A program made the translations under genes and the position numbers. A stretch of DNA of 64,000 nucleotides, taken from NCBI RefSeq assembly GCF_001886815.1, contig NZ_CP018099.1, positions 1,486,501 through 1,550,500 on the forward strand, read 5' to 3'. Position 1 is the stretch's first letter. The number at the start of each line of letters is the position of its first letter. This DNA comes from Caldithrix abyssi DSM 13497 (GTDB lineage: Bacteria; Calditrichota; Calditrichia; Calditrichales; Calditrichaceae). The notes below the pieces were generated by a model that was not told the origin of the DNA, ran no database searches, and was given only the letters and a program-made list of their open reading frames with translations. Below, piece after piece: positions 25,344-34,913 of the stretch.

Positions 25344-27197
25344 ATGCGAAAAATGTTTAAAAATAAACGGCTAAGTTCAGCGATAATCATTGTTTTGTCC
25401 ATTTTGTTTTGGGGGAATCAACAGCTTTTTAGTCAGGACATACAAATCCGGTCGTATGTTTCTAAAAACAAAGTAGGCATTAACGAGAACTTTACCTATT
25501 CCATTGAAGTTTCCGGAAAATCGACTTCGTTGCCCGATCCTGTGGCGCCCGATTTTAAGGACTTTTACGTTCTTTCCGGGCCAAACACTTCTACCAGTAT
25601 TCAATTTGTCAATGGCCGCATGTCGGCCACCAAAGTGCACACCTATTACCTGCAGCCCAAAAAGAAGGGCCAATTAAACATTCCGCCGGCCACGGTGAAA
25701 CGAAAAGGGAAAACAATAAAAAGCAACGCCATAACCATTACCGTTGTCGATCAGCCCCAAACCGCTCAAAAGCCTTCTCGCCAGCGAAAAGCGCCTAAGA
25801 AAACGACCGACCGCGATTTGCTGGGACAGAGCATTTACCTGAAAACCGAAGTCTCTAAACGCAAGGCCTACGTGGGCGAGCAGATTGTGGTCGCTTACAA
25901 GTTATACTTCCGCGTTAACGTTAGCGGCTACGATTTTAAAAAACTGCCTTCCAATCCGGGCTTCTGGACGGAGGAGTTCGAAATGCCCGGCCAGCCGATC
26001 ATATCATCAGAAATCGTCAACGGGCTCAATTACAATGTGGCGACGATTCGCAAGATTGCCATCTTTCCCACGCAGAGCGGCGAGCTAACTCTGGAGCCCA
26101 TTTCTGTGATGGTAGAAGCGCGCGTGCAGCGCCGTTCGCGCAGCATTTTCGACAGTTTTTTTGACGATCCGTTTGGCAGGGTGGTGCAAAAAACGCTGAG
26201 CAGTAAGCCCATTAAAATTAAGGTTATGGAACTGCCGCAGGAAGGGAGACCGGCCGATTTTAACGGCGCAGTCGGCCGGTACAATCTTGACGTAAAAATC
26301 GACAAGACCGATGTTAAAACCAACGATGCCGTTTCTTTAAAGGTAACGATTGCCGGCGAGGGCAACATCAAAATGGTGAATGTGCCGGATGTGATCGTTC
26401 CGCCGGACATTGAAAAATACGATCCGAAAATCAAAACCGAACTGGACAATGTAGGCGCAAGAATCCGCGGTAAAAAGAAAGCCGAAATCATTTTGATTCC
26501 CCGCGTACCGGGCGATTTTCTCATTAAACCGCTTACGTTCAGCTATTTTGATCCGCAAACCGGAAAATACGTTACTTTAAGGAGCAAGGCGATTCCGCTG
26601 CATGTGAGCGGACAACGGGGCGTGGCGATGTCCCAACCGTTAGGAGGCGGCGCTTCTCTGGATCAGCGCTATGTGGATCTTATCGGGCGCGATATCCGCT
26701 TTATTAAGGAATTCAGTCAGTTTCAGCCGGTGGGTTACAAAATATACCGCAGTTTTAAGTTCTGGGGCCTAATCGGTTTTGGTTTTATCTTCCTGATTGT
26801 CTTTGTGCTGGTCAATGATTATCAGGCGCGTATCAGCGGAGACGAGCGTCTGGTACGCAGCCGAAAGGCCGGGCGCATGGCGGCTAAACAGCTCTCAAAA
26901 GCGCGCGATCTGTTAAAGAGCGGCGAGTACGACCAGTTTTACAGGGCCGTTAGCAATGCCCTACAGGGCTTTGTTCGCGATAAACTCAATATCGATTTGA
27001 GCGATTTTAGCACGCCCACGGTGCGCAAGCATCTGAATGAACGCAAAATCGATCCCGCAGTGGTGGACGAGTACATTGCCGTGTTAGAAGAAGCCGATTT
27101 CCGCCAGTTCGCCAATATTCCCGATTCACCAGAAGAAAGACAAAAATTTTACGATCGCGCTAAAAAAGTGTTAACCAGTTTAGAGAAGTGGATATGA
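25344..27197 (+). CDS. batD: BatD-like oxygen-tolerance protein
   Basis: 617 aa, usual BatD size. A signal peptide (about 1-30) is followed by repeated beta-sandwich domains, each starting with a strand like IQIRSYVSKNKVGINENFTY (near 33) and YLKTEVSKRKAYVGEQIVV (near 165). One transmembrane helix lies at about 468-488 and a cytoplasmic helical domain at about 505-615. It ends inside the start of batE (10-bp overlap). BatD is the presumed envelope partner of BatA/B; the shorter proteins at 12086 and 16179 share its topology. Confidence 0.88.
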   Translation: MRKMFKNKRLSSAIIIVLSILFWGNQQLFSQDIQIRSYVSKNKVGINENFTYSIEVSGKSTSLPDPVAPDFKDFYVLSGPNTSTSIQFVNGRMSATKVHTYYLQPKKKGQLNIPPATVKRKGKTIKSNAITITVVDQPQTAQKPSRQRKAPKKTTDRDLLGQSIYLKTEVSKRKAYVGEQIVVAYKLYFRVNVSGYDFKKLPSNPGFWTEEFEMPGQPIISSEIVNGLNYNVATIRKIAIFPTQSGELTLEPISVMVEARVQRRSRSIFDSFFDDPFGRVVQKTLSSKPIKIKVMELPQEGRPADFNGAVGRYNLDVKIDKTDVKTNDAVSLKVTIAGEGNIKMVNVPDVIVPPDIEKYDPKIKTELDNVGARIRGKKKAEIILIPRVPGDFLIKPLTFSYFDPQTGKYVTLRSKAIPLHVSGQRGVAMSQPLGGGASLDQRYVDLIGRDIRFIKEFSQFQPVGYKIYRSFKFWGLIGFGFIFLIVFVLVNDYQARISGDERLVRSRKAGRMAAKQLSKARDLLKSGEYDQFYRAVSNALQGFVRDKLNIDLSDFSTPTVRKHLNERKIDPAVVDEYIAVLEEADFRQFANIPDSPEERQKFYDRAKKVLTSLEKWI

Positions 27198-27964
27198 AAA
27201 AAAGAAACAAGTGGGCAACCATTCTTCTGCTTTTTGTGTTTGTGGCGGCAGGCCTGGCCCAAACAGAAGATATTCAACAGTTGTTTCGTCAGGGCAATGC
27301 GCTTTTTTCTCAAGGAAATTACCAGCAGGCCATTGAAGTTTATCAAAAAATTGTGGATGAAGGCTACGAAAGCGGCGAATTGTACTACAATCTGGGCAAC
27401 GCCTATTTTAAAATTAACCAGCTGGGGCGCGCGCGCCTTTTTTACGAAAGGGCCTTGCGGTTAATGCCGGATGACGAAGCGCTGCGCGAGAATTTGTTGA
27501 TCTTGCAAACACGTCTGCTGGATAAAATTGAAAAACCGCCTGAATTTTTCCTGACGGTGTGGTGGAAAAACCTATTGCAACTATTGCCCATGAACGCCCT
27601 TGCCTGGCTGGTGGTTGCGTTGTTCTGGCTTAGCGTACTGAGCCTCTCCTTTCATCTGTACTGGAAAAAACAAAGAAAACAACAAAAGGGCCGGGCGCTG
27701 GTGATAATCAGTTTATCGTTGTTGTTTTTTGCCAGTGTGCTTCTGACCGACAAGGCATATCGTTTTGAAAATGAGAAATATGGCGTTATATTAAAACCGA
27801 CGGTTACGGTTTACTCGGAGCCCCGCGCGGAATCCACAGAAATTTTTGTGATTCACGAAGGCCTTAAAGTAAAGGTTTTGAGAAAAAATAATGATTGGTT
27901 TGAAATTAAATTAGAGGATGGCAAAACAGGATGGTTACCGCAAAATTCCCTGGAAATTATTTGA
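27188..27964 (+). CDS. batE: BatE-like TPR/SH3 protein
   Basis: 258 aa. Signal peptide (1-19), two or three TPR repeats (FRQGNALFSQGNYQQAIEVY; GELYYNLGNAYFKINQLGRA), two hydrophobic segments (about 135-155 and 172-190), and a C-terminal bacterial SH3 domain (about 198-256: TVTVYSEPRAESTEIFVIHE, NDWFEIKLEDGKTGWLP). TPR plus SH3b is the BatE pattern. It closes the bat gene order and overlaps the following lipoprotein gene. Confidence 0.85.
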   Translation: MDMKKRNKWATILLLFVFVAAGLAQTEDIQQLFRQGNALFSQGNYQQAIEVYQKIVDEGYESGELYYNLGNAYFKINQLGRARLFYERALRLMPDDEALRENLLILQTRLLDKIEKPPEFFLTVWWKNLLQLLPMNALAWLVVALFWLSVLSLSFHLYWKKQRKQQKGRALVIISLSLLFFASVLLTDKAYRFENEKYGVILKPTVTVYSEPRAESTEIFVIHEGLKVKVLRKNNDWFEIKLEDGKTGWLPQNSLEII

Positions 27965-28527
27965 GCAAATTGTTCACTCTGCTTACAATTGTAATCGGTT
28001 TAAATTTAATTTTCGGTTGCGCCGCCGCTAAAAAAAAGGTGGCGCAGCCGGCAGCGGAAGAACGCGCCGTAACGACCTTAGACGGCAAGTTTGACGAATC
28101 ATTCGATCCGCTCAGTCTGGAAGACGACGATATCGTCATTAAACGCAACAATCGAGGAGCGAAGGCTGCGAAACCGGGGCTGGAAGCGCTTGACCTGACA
28201 GACGCTCAATCAACATCCGAAAATGAAGCCATTCCCGATTCTCTGCTTACTTACAAAGAGGTGGACGGCTTTCGCGTGCAGATTTTTGCCGGTCGGAGCG
28301 TGGAAACGGCCACCATGACCAAAAGTAAAGCGCAGCTCGATTTTGAACCGCACCGGCTGAAGGTTTATTTTATTTTTGAAGCGCCCTTTTACAAGATTCG
28401 CATTGGCGATTTTACAGATCGCAATCAGGCCGAAAGAGCCCGCGAGCTGGCCCGTAAAATCGGTTATCGCGAAGCGTTTGTGGTGCGCAGCAAGGTACGT
28501 GTGGCGGAAAACCTGGGTGGGGAGTAG
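27931..28527 (+). CDS. SPOR-domain lipoprotein
   Basis: 198 aa from the ATG, overlapping batE by 34 bp. A TTG 30 bp later (27961) would give a cleaner signal peptide (LSKLFTLLTIVIGL then FGCAAAKKK, lipobox Cys), so the true start may be there. Residues 110-195 form a SPOR-like domain (FRVQIFAGRSVETATMTKSK; APFYKIRIGDFTDRNQAERA; AFVVRSKV). SPOR domains bind denuded peptidoglycan. It is the last gene of the long cluster and is followed by a T-run and the twin-palindrome array. Confidence 0.75.
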   Translation: MVTAKFPGNYLSKLFTLLTIVIGLNLIFGCAAAKKKVAQPAAEERAVTTLDGKFDESFDPLSLEDDDIVIKRNNRGAKAAKPGLEALDLTDAQSTSENEAIPDSLLTYKEVDGFRVQIFAGRSVETATMTKSKAQLDFEPHRLKVYFIFEAPFYKIRIGDFTDRNQAERARELARKIGYREAFVVRSKVRVAENLGGE

Positions 28528-28539
28528 CGTTTTTTTTGT

Positions 28540-29161
28540 TCGCTTCGGTTTCACTCTGGGAGCGGGTGAATACGTGCCCTGAGCGTAGCCGCAGGGCACG
28601 GTTGAGGTTTTTCTGGCAAACCGCTCACTTCGACTTCGCTCAGTGAGCGGGTAAAATGCGTGCCCTGAGCGTAGCCGAAGGGCACGGTTGAACTCTCTGT
28701 CACGCCGCTCACTTCGGCTTCGCTCAGTGAGCGGGTGAATACGTGCCCTGAGCGTAGCCGAAGGGCACGATTGAACTTTCTGTCACGCCGCTCACTTCGG
28801 CTTCGCTCAGTGAGCGGGGAAAATACGTGCCCTGAGCGCAGCCGAAGGGCACGGTTGAAGTTTTTCTGTCATGCCGCTCACTTCGGCTTCGCTCAGTGAG
28901 CGGGGAAATACGTGCCCTGAGCGCAGCCGAAGGGCACGATTGAACTTTCTGTCACGCCGCTCACTTCGGCTTCGCTCAGTGAGCGGGGAAATACGTGCCC
29001 TGAGCGTAGCCGCAGGGCACGGTTGAGTTTTTTCTGGCAAACCGCTCACATCGGCTTCGCTCAGTGAGCGGGGAAATACGTGCCCTGAGCGCAGCCGAAG
29101 GGCACGGTTGAACTTTCTGTCATGCCGCTCACTTCGGCTTCGCTCAGTGAGCGGGGAAATG
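28540..29161. repeat. array of seven 83-86-bp units made of two palindromes each
   Basis: Units start at 28573, 28659, 28742, 28826, 28911, 28994 and 29079, with a decayed unit before the first. Each unit holds palindrome A (GTGCCCTGAGCG, TAGCC or CAGCC, then GAAGGGCAC) and palindrome B (CCGCTCACT, TCGGCTTCG, CTCAGTGAGCGG) separated by about 20 and 10 bp of less conserved sequence. Several A copies show the paired variant GCAGGGCAC. It fills the gap between the SPOR gene and the MATE-like gene. A 139-codon open frame on the minus strand is only the repeat read through and is not a gene. Confidence 0.9.
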
Positions 29162-29261
29162 GCCTTCATTCCAAATAAATTCCCACATTCCTTTTCATAA
29201 GCAGTTAGGCTGGAATGTAATCGCATTTTTTCCTATCTTGCGCACAAAAAAACGGTGCAAA

Positions 29262-30566
29262 ATGGAGCAGCGCTTAACATTAAAACGGATTTTTGTTTTC
29301 TGGTATCCCCTTTCGGCAACCTGGCTGATGATGGCTCTGGAAGGGCCATTTATCGCCGCGATTATTGCCCGCCTTCCGGAGCCCAAATACAACCTGGCAG
29401 CCTACGGCGTTGCTTTTGCCTTTGCCCTGATTGTTGAGGCGCCGGTCATCATGATGCTCAGCGCATCGACTGCTTTAGTGAAAGATCGGATTTCATTTGT
29501 AAAATTAAAGCGCTTTGTCTACTGGCTAAACGGCCTGATAACTGCCCTGATGCTGGTTATTCTGATTCCCGATATTTTCTATTTTTTAGCGGTCAATTTA
29601 ATGGAATTACCGCAAAAAGTAGCGGTTTTAACGCACGGCGCGTTGTGGATTTTGCTGCCCTGGCCGGCCACCATTGGTTACCGCCGTTTTTATCAGGGAC
29701 TTTTAATTCGCCACAACCTGACCAGACGCGTGGCTTACGGTACGGTCATTCGCCTGACTTCCATGATTATTGCCGGTTTGAGCGGTGCGTTAATCTTTAA
29801 ACTGCCCGGCGCCTATGTGGGAGCGCTGGCCTTAAGCACGGGCGTTACGGTTGAGGCGCTGGCCAGCCGATTGATGACCTGGCAGGTGGTTAAAAGCCTG
29901 CAACAGCAGCAAGAGACAGAAGAAACGCTTACCTACCGGAGTATTGTAAAATTTTATTATCCTCTGGCGCTCACCTCTTTAATAGCGCTGGCCGTTCAGC
30001 CGATGATCACCTTTTTTCTGGGACAGAGTCGAATGGCTCTGGAATCGCTGGCCGTGCTGCCGGTGATCAATTCGCTGGTTTTTATCTTTCGCAGCTTCGG
30101 ACTCTCTTTTCAGGAGGTGGGCATTACCTTTTTAGGTCAAAATAATGAAAATTTTAAACTGCTGCTTAAATTTGCGCTGTTGTTAATGGGCTTTGTTACC
30201 GGCTCGCTGGTGTTGATTGGATTTACGCCTTTACATGATGTTTGGTTTTTTAAACTTTCTGGACTCAACCGCGAACTCACAGATTTTGCTCGCATCCCGG
30301 TGCGCATTCTGTCGCTGCTGCCGGCCATGTCGGTTCTGCTCTCGTTTCAACGCTCCATTCTGGTAACGCATCGTAAAACCGGCCCCATTACCAGCGCCAC
30401 GGTTATTGAAGTCGGTTTAATCGCTCTTTCCTTATTTGTTTTAATTAAATATTTTGACTGGATTGGCGCAGTGGCCGCGGCCCTGGCCCTGATGATCGGT
30501 CGCAGCGCCTGTAATCTTTACCTGTTGCGACCGGTTTCAATGGCCGTCAGAAAGCATGTGGTGTAA
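29262..30566 (+). CDS. MATE/ANKH-like polytopic membrane protein
   Basis: 434 aa from the ATG at 29262. There are about twelve hydrophobic segments, starting with FWYPLSATWLMMALEGPFIA, and the pattern of two related halves (second half from about residue 225, FYYPLALTSLIALAVQPMIT) fits the MOP/MATE superfamily. The P-L-x(2)T-x(2)MMALEGP opening and LAAYGVAFAFALIVEAPVIM remind me of progressive-ankylosis (ANKH)-like bacterial proteins. No neighbour gives a substrate. It is monocistronic, between repeat-rich gaps. Confidence 0.65.
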   Translation: MEQRLTLKRIFVFWYPLSATWLMMALEGPFIAAIIARLPEPKYNLAAYGVAFAFALIVEAPVIMMLSASTALVKDRISFVKLKRFVYWLNGLITALMLVILIPDIFYFLAVNLMELPQKVAVLTHGALWILLPWPATIGYRRFYQGLLIRHNLTRRVAYGTVIRLTSMIIAGLSGALIFKLPGAYVGALALSTGVTVEALASRLMTWQVVKSLQQQQETEETLTYRSIVKFYYPLALTSLIALAVQPMITFFLGQSRMALESLAVLPVINSLVFIFRSFGLSFQEVGITFLGQNNENFKLLLKFALLLMGFVTGSLVLIGFTPLHDVWFFKLSGLNRELTDFARIPVRILSLLPAMSVLLSFQRSILVTHRKTGPITSATVIEVGLIALSLFVLIKYFDWIGAVAAALALMIGRSACNLYLLRPVSMAVRKHVV

Positions 30567-31691
30567 CGGCGAATGTCCACATATACGAATTTAAAATTAC
30601 CAATTGAGGTGGTAGGCGTATTGGTTGTATGGCTCGGACTGTTCTCCTCCACTCGATTGAAGGGGAGAGGCCCAGGCCGTGGAATCTCTGTCATCGTTTG
30701 AAGAAGTAAAGCCGCCTTTGTCCAGCGTATTTCTGTTTGGCGATTGAACTACTCTTAGTTCCGGCGCCTTGCTTTCGTTTATAGAATACTTCCCTTGAAA
30801 GATGCGTCCTGTCCTGGCGGGATTTAAAAATTTTTGTGCTGCTGGATTGGTTGAATAGTTAATTGGTTGAATGGTTGAATAGTTGATTGGTTGAATAGTC
30901 GCTAGCCTGTCATTGTGAACGGAGCGCCAGCTTCAGTCTCGAGAAATCGGGACGGAGTAAAGAATCTATACCGTCGAATGTTTAAATAGAAATTATCCGG
31001 CGTTGGCGCCCAGCACACCGTCGGAGAAAATTCTCACCTGCAAATCTTCCCCCTCTCCCCAATTTTTATTGTGATAGAAGGGAATCGAAGGGAGGAGTGC
31101 AATTGAAACTATCTTTAATTTAAAACATTCTTTGCGCCCTTTGGGACTTTTCTGAGTTCTCTGTGGTTGCTTGAAATAGTTTGTTTAATCATTTTCTGCG
31201 ATGATTGACGTAATCTGCGGGAAAATTACTTTGCACGCATTGCGGTTTATTTTAGTTATGGATTTGCTGCCTTAGGAGAGAAGGGTGAGAAGGTTATTCC
31301 ACTAAAGAACAAAAAATTTTAAATTTAAAACCCACTGGCTCGTTGTGGTTCAATAAACTCAATTGAATTCAGATTTTTTCCCTCAAAGCATGCGTTTGGA
31401 AATACCAAAAATTATGGCAGCGTTGTAAAAAAATATAGTTAAATTGTAAAAAAGTATGGAAGATCCTGATATCCAGTACTAAAATCCCTATTTGCCATCT
31501 GCTAAGGTATTTGAAAGATCATCCATGCAAAAGAGTTAAAGTTTTAATGAAAAAATCAGATTATAATTAATAACCTTTTTATTGCGTCGGGGGATTTTTA
31601 AAAATTATTTAACGCATTAATATCGGCTTGTTATTTATAACAGGCCTGGTAGCCTGTTCAATATCGTTTAATAAGTAAAAAAGGGGGGAAC
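30567..31691. other. repeat-rich non-coding gap of 1.1 kb
   Basis: No convincing gene. It holds a reversed copy of a GGAAGTATCCTA-type dispersed element (30784-30825), the 8-bp GGTTGAAT array (30844-30900), a TGTCATTGTGAACGGAGCG-type word shared with the 11.1-kb repeat, and a reversed copy (31182-31247) of the CGCAGATTACG element found at 46.7, 47.1 and 63.9 kb. A hairpin AACAGGC-N6-GCCTGTT lies at about 31640-31660, just before the secreted-protein gene. Confidence 0.7.
30844..30900. repeat. 8-bp tandem repeat (GGTTGAAT)
   Basis: About six or seven degenerate units of GGTTGAAT/AGTTGATT. The complementary strand reads ATTCAACC. The same unit in the other orientation forms arrays at 47515-47580 and 55899-55965, always in intergenic DNA. 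Confidence 0.85.
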
Positions 31692-33659
31692 ATGTTTTTT
31701 TATTTCATTTTTGTTGCCATCCTCAGTTTTTCTACCTTATTCGGTCAGACCATCGATTCGGTTCTGATTGTCAGCGATCCTGAATTTGTTTTCTCTTATA
31801 AACCAAATACCAAAAAACAGGGTACGATTACTCTAATCTGCTATGACAACTACAATCAAGCTGTTGGAGCCGATGTTCCGATTATGGTTGAAGTTGGCAA
31901 TGCCTTCTTGCAAGGCGCCACTCTTTTTAAATCGGAATTTAATTCGGATTCAACCTACAACAAATTTTATTTCAGAACGGATGGAAACGGAAAGGTCGTT
32001 ATCGATTACATTCCAGATGAATTTCTGGTTGATACTTACAGTAATATTAAAAAGAATTATCTGGCGTTAAATCCGGATGCCACCGAAGAAGAAGTTTTGA
32101 ATGAATACCGGAGATATTTCATTAGAAAGTTTTTCTTTTCCAATGTATCCTTTACCAATCCAAACGATGATCAAACGGCCTACGGTTACGGCAATATCTC
32201 TGAAAAAAAGAGCAGTGTGTTTCCTGTGCTTTATGGGTACGACAGAATAATTATCAATGGCCTGGCCCAAGAGGGTTCTCCGTATATTTTTACTGCCGAA
32301 AATTATAAAGCTCCTCCCGTCAATATAGAAATTCAGGCTCTGGATATGTTTGGTAATCCGATGCCCGCTGGCGTATTAATAATTGTTGATTGTATCTGGG
32401 GCCGCCTGTACAGCGATGCCATTATTCATAAGTCTGAATCGCAAACCAGTTATTATGTGTCGCCCCTGGAATATAATCCATCTTTTAGCGGCGGCGGCAC
32501 CTATGTGGTAAAACTAAAAGAGCAGGGGAGGGCAACTTTTCGCTATCAGCCCCCACCTACGACAATGGCGCCGTTTACACACTGGGCAAATGTCCAGTTG
32601 TCTTACAACAACTATCAAGATATGGAAGAAGCATGGAAGGCATATACCAGTAACGCCGTTATTGGATACGGACAGGGAACTTCAGTTTTTGATGAAATAA
32701 AAGGAGCAACCTGGTGGAAACCCTGGAATGACTACATGCAAACATATGCATTAGCTATTGACTCCGCGAACAGTGTTGTGCCGGCCCTTGTGGGCGTTGA
32801 CCAGATATCAATCGAGACGGAAACCGAACGCCATTTCAACTATGTTTACGCCTCGGAAAGCTATTCCGAAAAAGCAAAAATTAAGATAAAAGCTTATGAT
32901 AGTTATGGCCGGCCTGTGCCCAAAGGCGCGCCCGTGGCATTAATGCTTAATACGCGTTTTAGCGGAGGGGAAAAAGGCACAATTAGCGGGCCTGATGTTG
33001 TGGCGACAGCCTATGCCGGTTCTAAAGAGCTCTGCTTTATTGTTTTAATGGGCGAAGGCGGGGAGGCGGAAGTCGAATACCATGCGCCATTGGTGCCTTT
33101 CAGATTTGAACATTATTCAGGGGAGGATTACAAAGGTTTAACGTATGAAGAAAAATACAGCGGACTGTTCGATTTTTTTCCCGTACCTTATTATGGCTGG
33201 AGCTGGTGGGGAGATACCTTAAATCCGCCGCATTGGTTTTTTGGCTATATTTATGGTAGCTATTCCAATCCTTATGTCAATACCTTGCGCGAAAGTTCGT
33301 TCGGCGCTTTTCCCGTTCTGTTAGGACCTCAACAAGCAGAAGCCTGGTTCCATCCTTCGCGTTTAGGCCCGTCAAAATACATGGCCAGGTTAAATGTGTA
33401 TGTTAAAGATTATTTCGGAAATCCCGCGCCCAGAGGTAGCAATATTTACATTACGGTTGGCTCCGGCAAACTGAACGGCGACAAAGACGCCCTTAACGCC
33501 ATTGTTTACGGCACAAATGGCAAAGCCAGCGTCTCTTATTTTTCTCCCACCCGTTCTGTGTGGCATACCTGGTCTTACGATAAAATTCAGGTGTATCAGG
33601 ATGGAGCAGGAAGCTTTTTAAAAGAGGCTCTACTGGGATTCCTGTGGAAAAAGGTCTAA
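31692..33659 (+). pseudogene. 5-prime part of an IS-split secreted Por-sorted protein
   Basis: The reading frame of a large secreted protein runs from the ATG at 31692 (GGGGGG ribosome site, signal peptide residues 1-18) to 33625. There an ISL3 element interrupts it; the last ten codons are IS sequence ending at a stop in 33657-33659. The native part contains Ig-like or invasin-like beta domains: each block opens with DSVLIVSDPEFVFSYKPNTK-like strands and includes IEIQALDMFGNPMPAGVLI, IKIKAYDSYGRPVPKGAPV and LNVYVKDYFGNPAPRGSNI. These repeated D-x-(F/Y)-G-x-P-x-P motifs mark at least three domains. The truncated product could be exported but would lack its sorting signal. Confidence 0.88.
33618..33625. 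repeat. left target-site duplication of the ISL3 element
   Basis: TTAAAAGA directly abuts the left inverted repeat. An identical copy is at 34914-34921. Eight bp is the usual duplication for ISL3 elements. Confidence 0.92.
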
Positions 33660-34913
33660 TTTACCAAGAAAGAAAAGTATTGCTATCCTAAAATTTTCAA
33701 ATTTTCTAAAGCCTCTACCAACTGTTTTTATCTCCTGTATCTTGCCGTTCAACCATTCGGCTACTGAATTATCTATCTGATATCTTATATAGTTTAATAA
33801 GCCATCTGAATGAGCAATGAGCATTTTTGCTACTTTAATCATTTTATTTAAAGAACGTCCCTTAATATCCTGATACCATTCCGCAAAAAAGAATTTCGCA
33901 TCATTTATTGTTTCACTCCTAAAGAATTCTTTGAAGTTCTCTTTGGCCGCCCAAGCCTGGGAAGTGATAAGGTTAAGTTCTTGAATTTTTCTGAAACGCG
34001 ATAATTGCTTGTCCGTCATATTTTCCGGATTCTTTAAAAATAAATATTTACTTTTCACTAAGGTTTTATCATTAGATTTTTGTAATTTACGGGCTTCCTC
34101 TCGTCTGGTTTTATCCACTCCATCATTTAAATACTTCATTATATGAAATTTGTCATGCACTATGGAAGCATTGGGAAGCTCCTTTTGAACAGCTTTAATA
34201 AAAGCTTTCCACATATCCATACTGACCGCTTTGAGGCCCTCCTTTTGTTTCTCTGTTAATCCCTTGTTTATTAAGGAACTGGCAGAGCTTGTTGTGCGAC
34301 CTTCACTTACATCTATTACACGTCTTCTTTCACTATCGGATAATACGCTTACATAAGTATGACCTCTTTTCATACTCTTCTCATCTATCCCGATATATTT
34401 AATGTCCTCTTCCGTTCGGCGTGATAGCCCGCGTTCCACTGCTTTGCTCATTATATGATGAAGCATATCAAAGCTGATCCGTAAAAATTGTGCCGTTTTG
34501 CTCTGGTTTTTGGAGGCCAGTAATAACTCAATAGCAAAACGTTCAAATAATAAAGTCGTTCGACTCGACTTTTCTGCCCAAGGAACTTTGATCGTTTTTA
34601 CTCCGTGTTCCTTGCATTTAATGCGGGGAACTTTGCAGACAATATAGGTCTTCATTTGGCATGTATCCAAATGCCGCCAACGACGTTTTTCGCGATGATC
34701 ATAAATATCATATTCCACTTCGCATTCGGGACAAAAACCTTTTTTTGACTTATAGATAATCTCTATTTCTACTTCCTCATTCGCAATATCTAAGTCAACT
34801 TTAGACACTTCCCAGGGATGCGAAAGTCCCAAAATCTGTTTAAATAATTCTTTATCTTTCATAAACTCAATCTAAGGATTATTTTTGTTTTTCACAAAAA
34901 TCCCAGTAGAGCC
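33626..34913. mobile_element. ISL3-family insertion sequence
   Basis: A 1288-bp element. The terminal inverted repeats begin GGCTCTACTGGGATT on the left (33626) and the same, as complement, on the right (ending at 34913). GGCTCT is typical for ISL3. It has one transposase gene on the minus strand and a perfect 8-bp target duplication outside. Removing the element and one duplication copy rejoins the host gene in frame, so the insertion is recent. Confidence 0.95.
33630..34862 (-). CDS. tnp: ISL3-family transposase
   Basis: 410 aa. An N-terminal zinc-binding region (C44-x2-C47 and later C68, C76, C83-x2-H86) precedes a helix-turn-helix-like region and the DDE domain: IGIDEKSMKRGHTYVSVL with D160, KAVSMDMWKAF with D216, and a late Glu in SVAEWLNGKIQEIKTVGRGF near residue 375. 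The stop codon (TAG) lies inside the left inverted repeat. The full-length ORF without frameshifts suggests an active element. Confidence 0.95.
   Translation of the reverse strand: MKDKELFKQILGLSHPWEVSKVDLDIANEEVEIEIIYKSKKGFCPECEVEYDIYDHREKRRWRHLDTCQMKTYIVCKVPRIKCKEHGVKTIKVPWAEKSSRTTLLFERFAIELLLASKNQSKTAQFLRISFDMLHHIMSKAVERGLSRRTEEDIKYIGIDEKSMKRGHTYVSVLSDSERRRVIDVSEGRTTSSASSLINKGLTEKQKEGLKAVSMDMWKAFIKAVQKELPNASIVHDKFHIMKYLNDGVDKTRREEARKLQKSNDKTLVKSKYLFLKNPENMTDKQLSRFRKIQELNLITSQAWAAKENFKEFFRSETINDAKFFFAEWYQDIKGRSLNKMIKVAKMLIAHSDGLLNYIRYQIDNSVAEWLNGKIQEIKTVGRGFRKFENFRIAILFFLGKLDLFPQESQ

Noticed and set aside
28540-29161. CRISPR array
   Set aside because: Spacers are not unique; the whole 83-86-bp unit is repeated and no cas genes are present.
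28807-29226. 139-codon minus-strand ORF rich in Ser, Arg and Glu
   Set aside because: It is the twin-palindrome array read in one frame; its repeated peptide follows the DNA repeat and it has no ribosome site.
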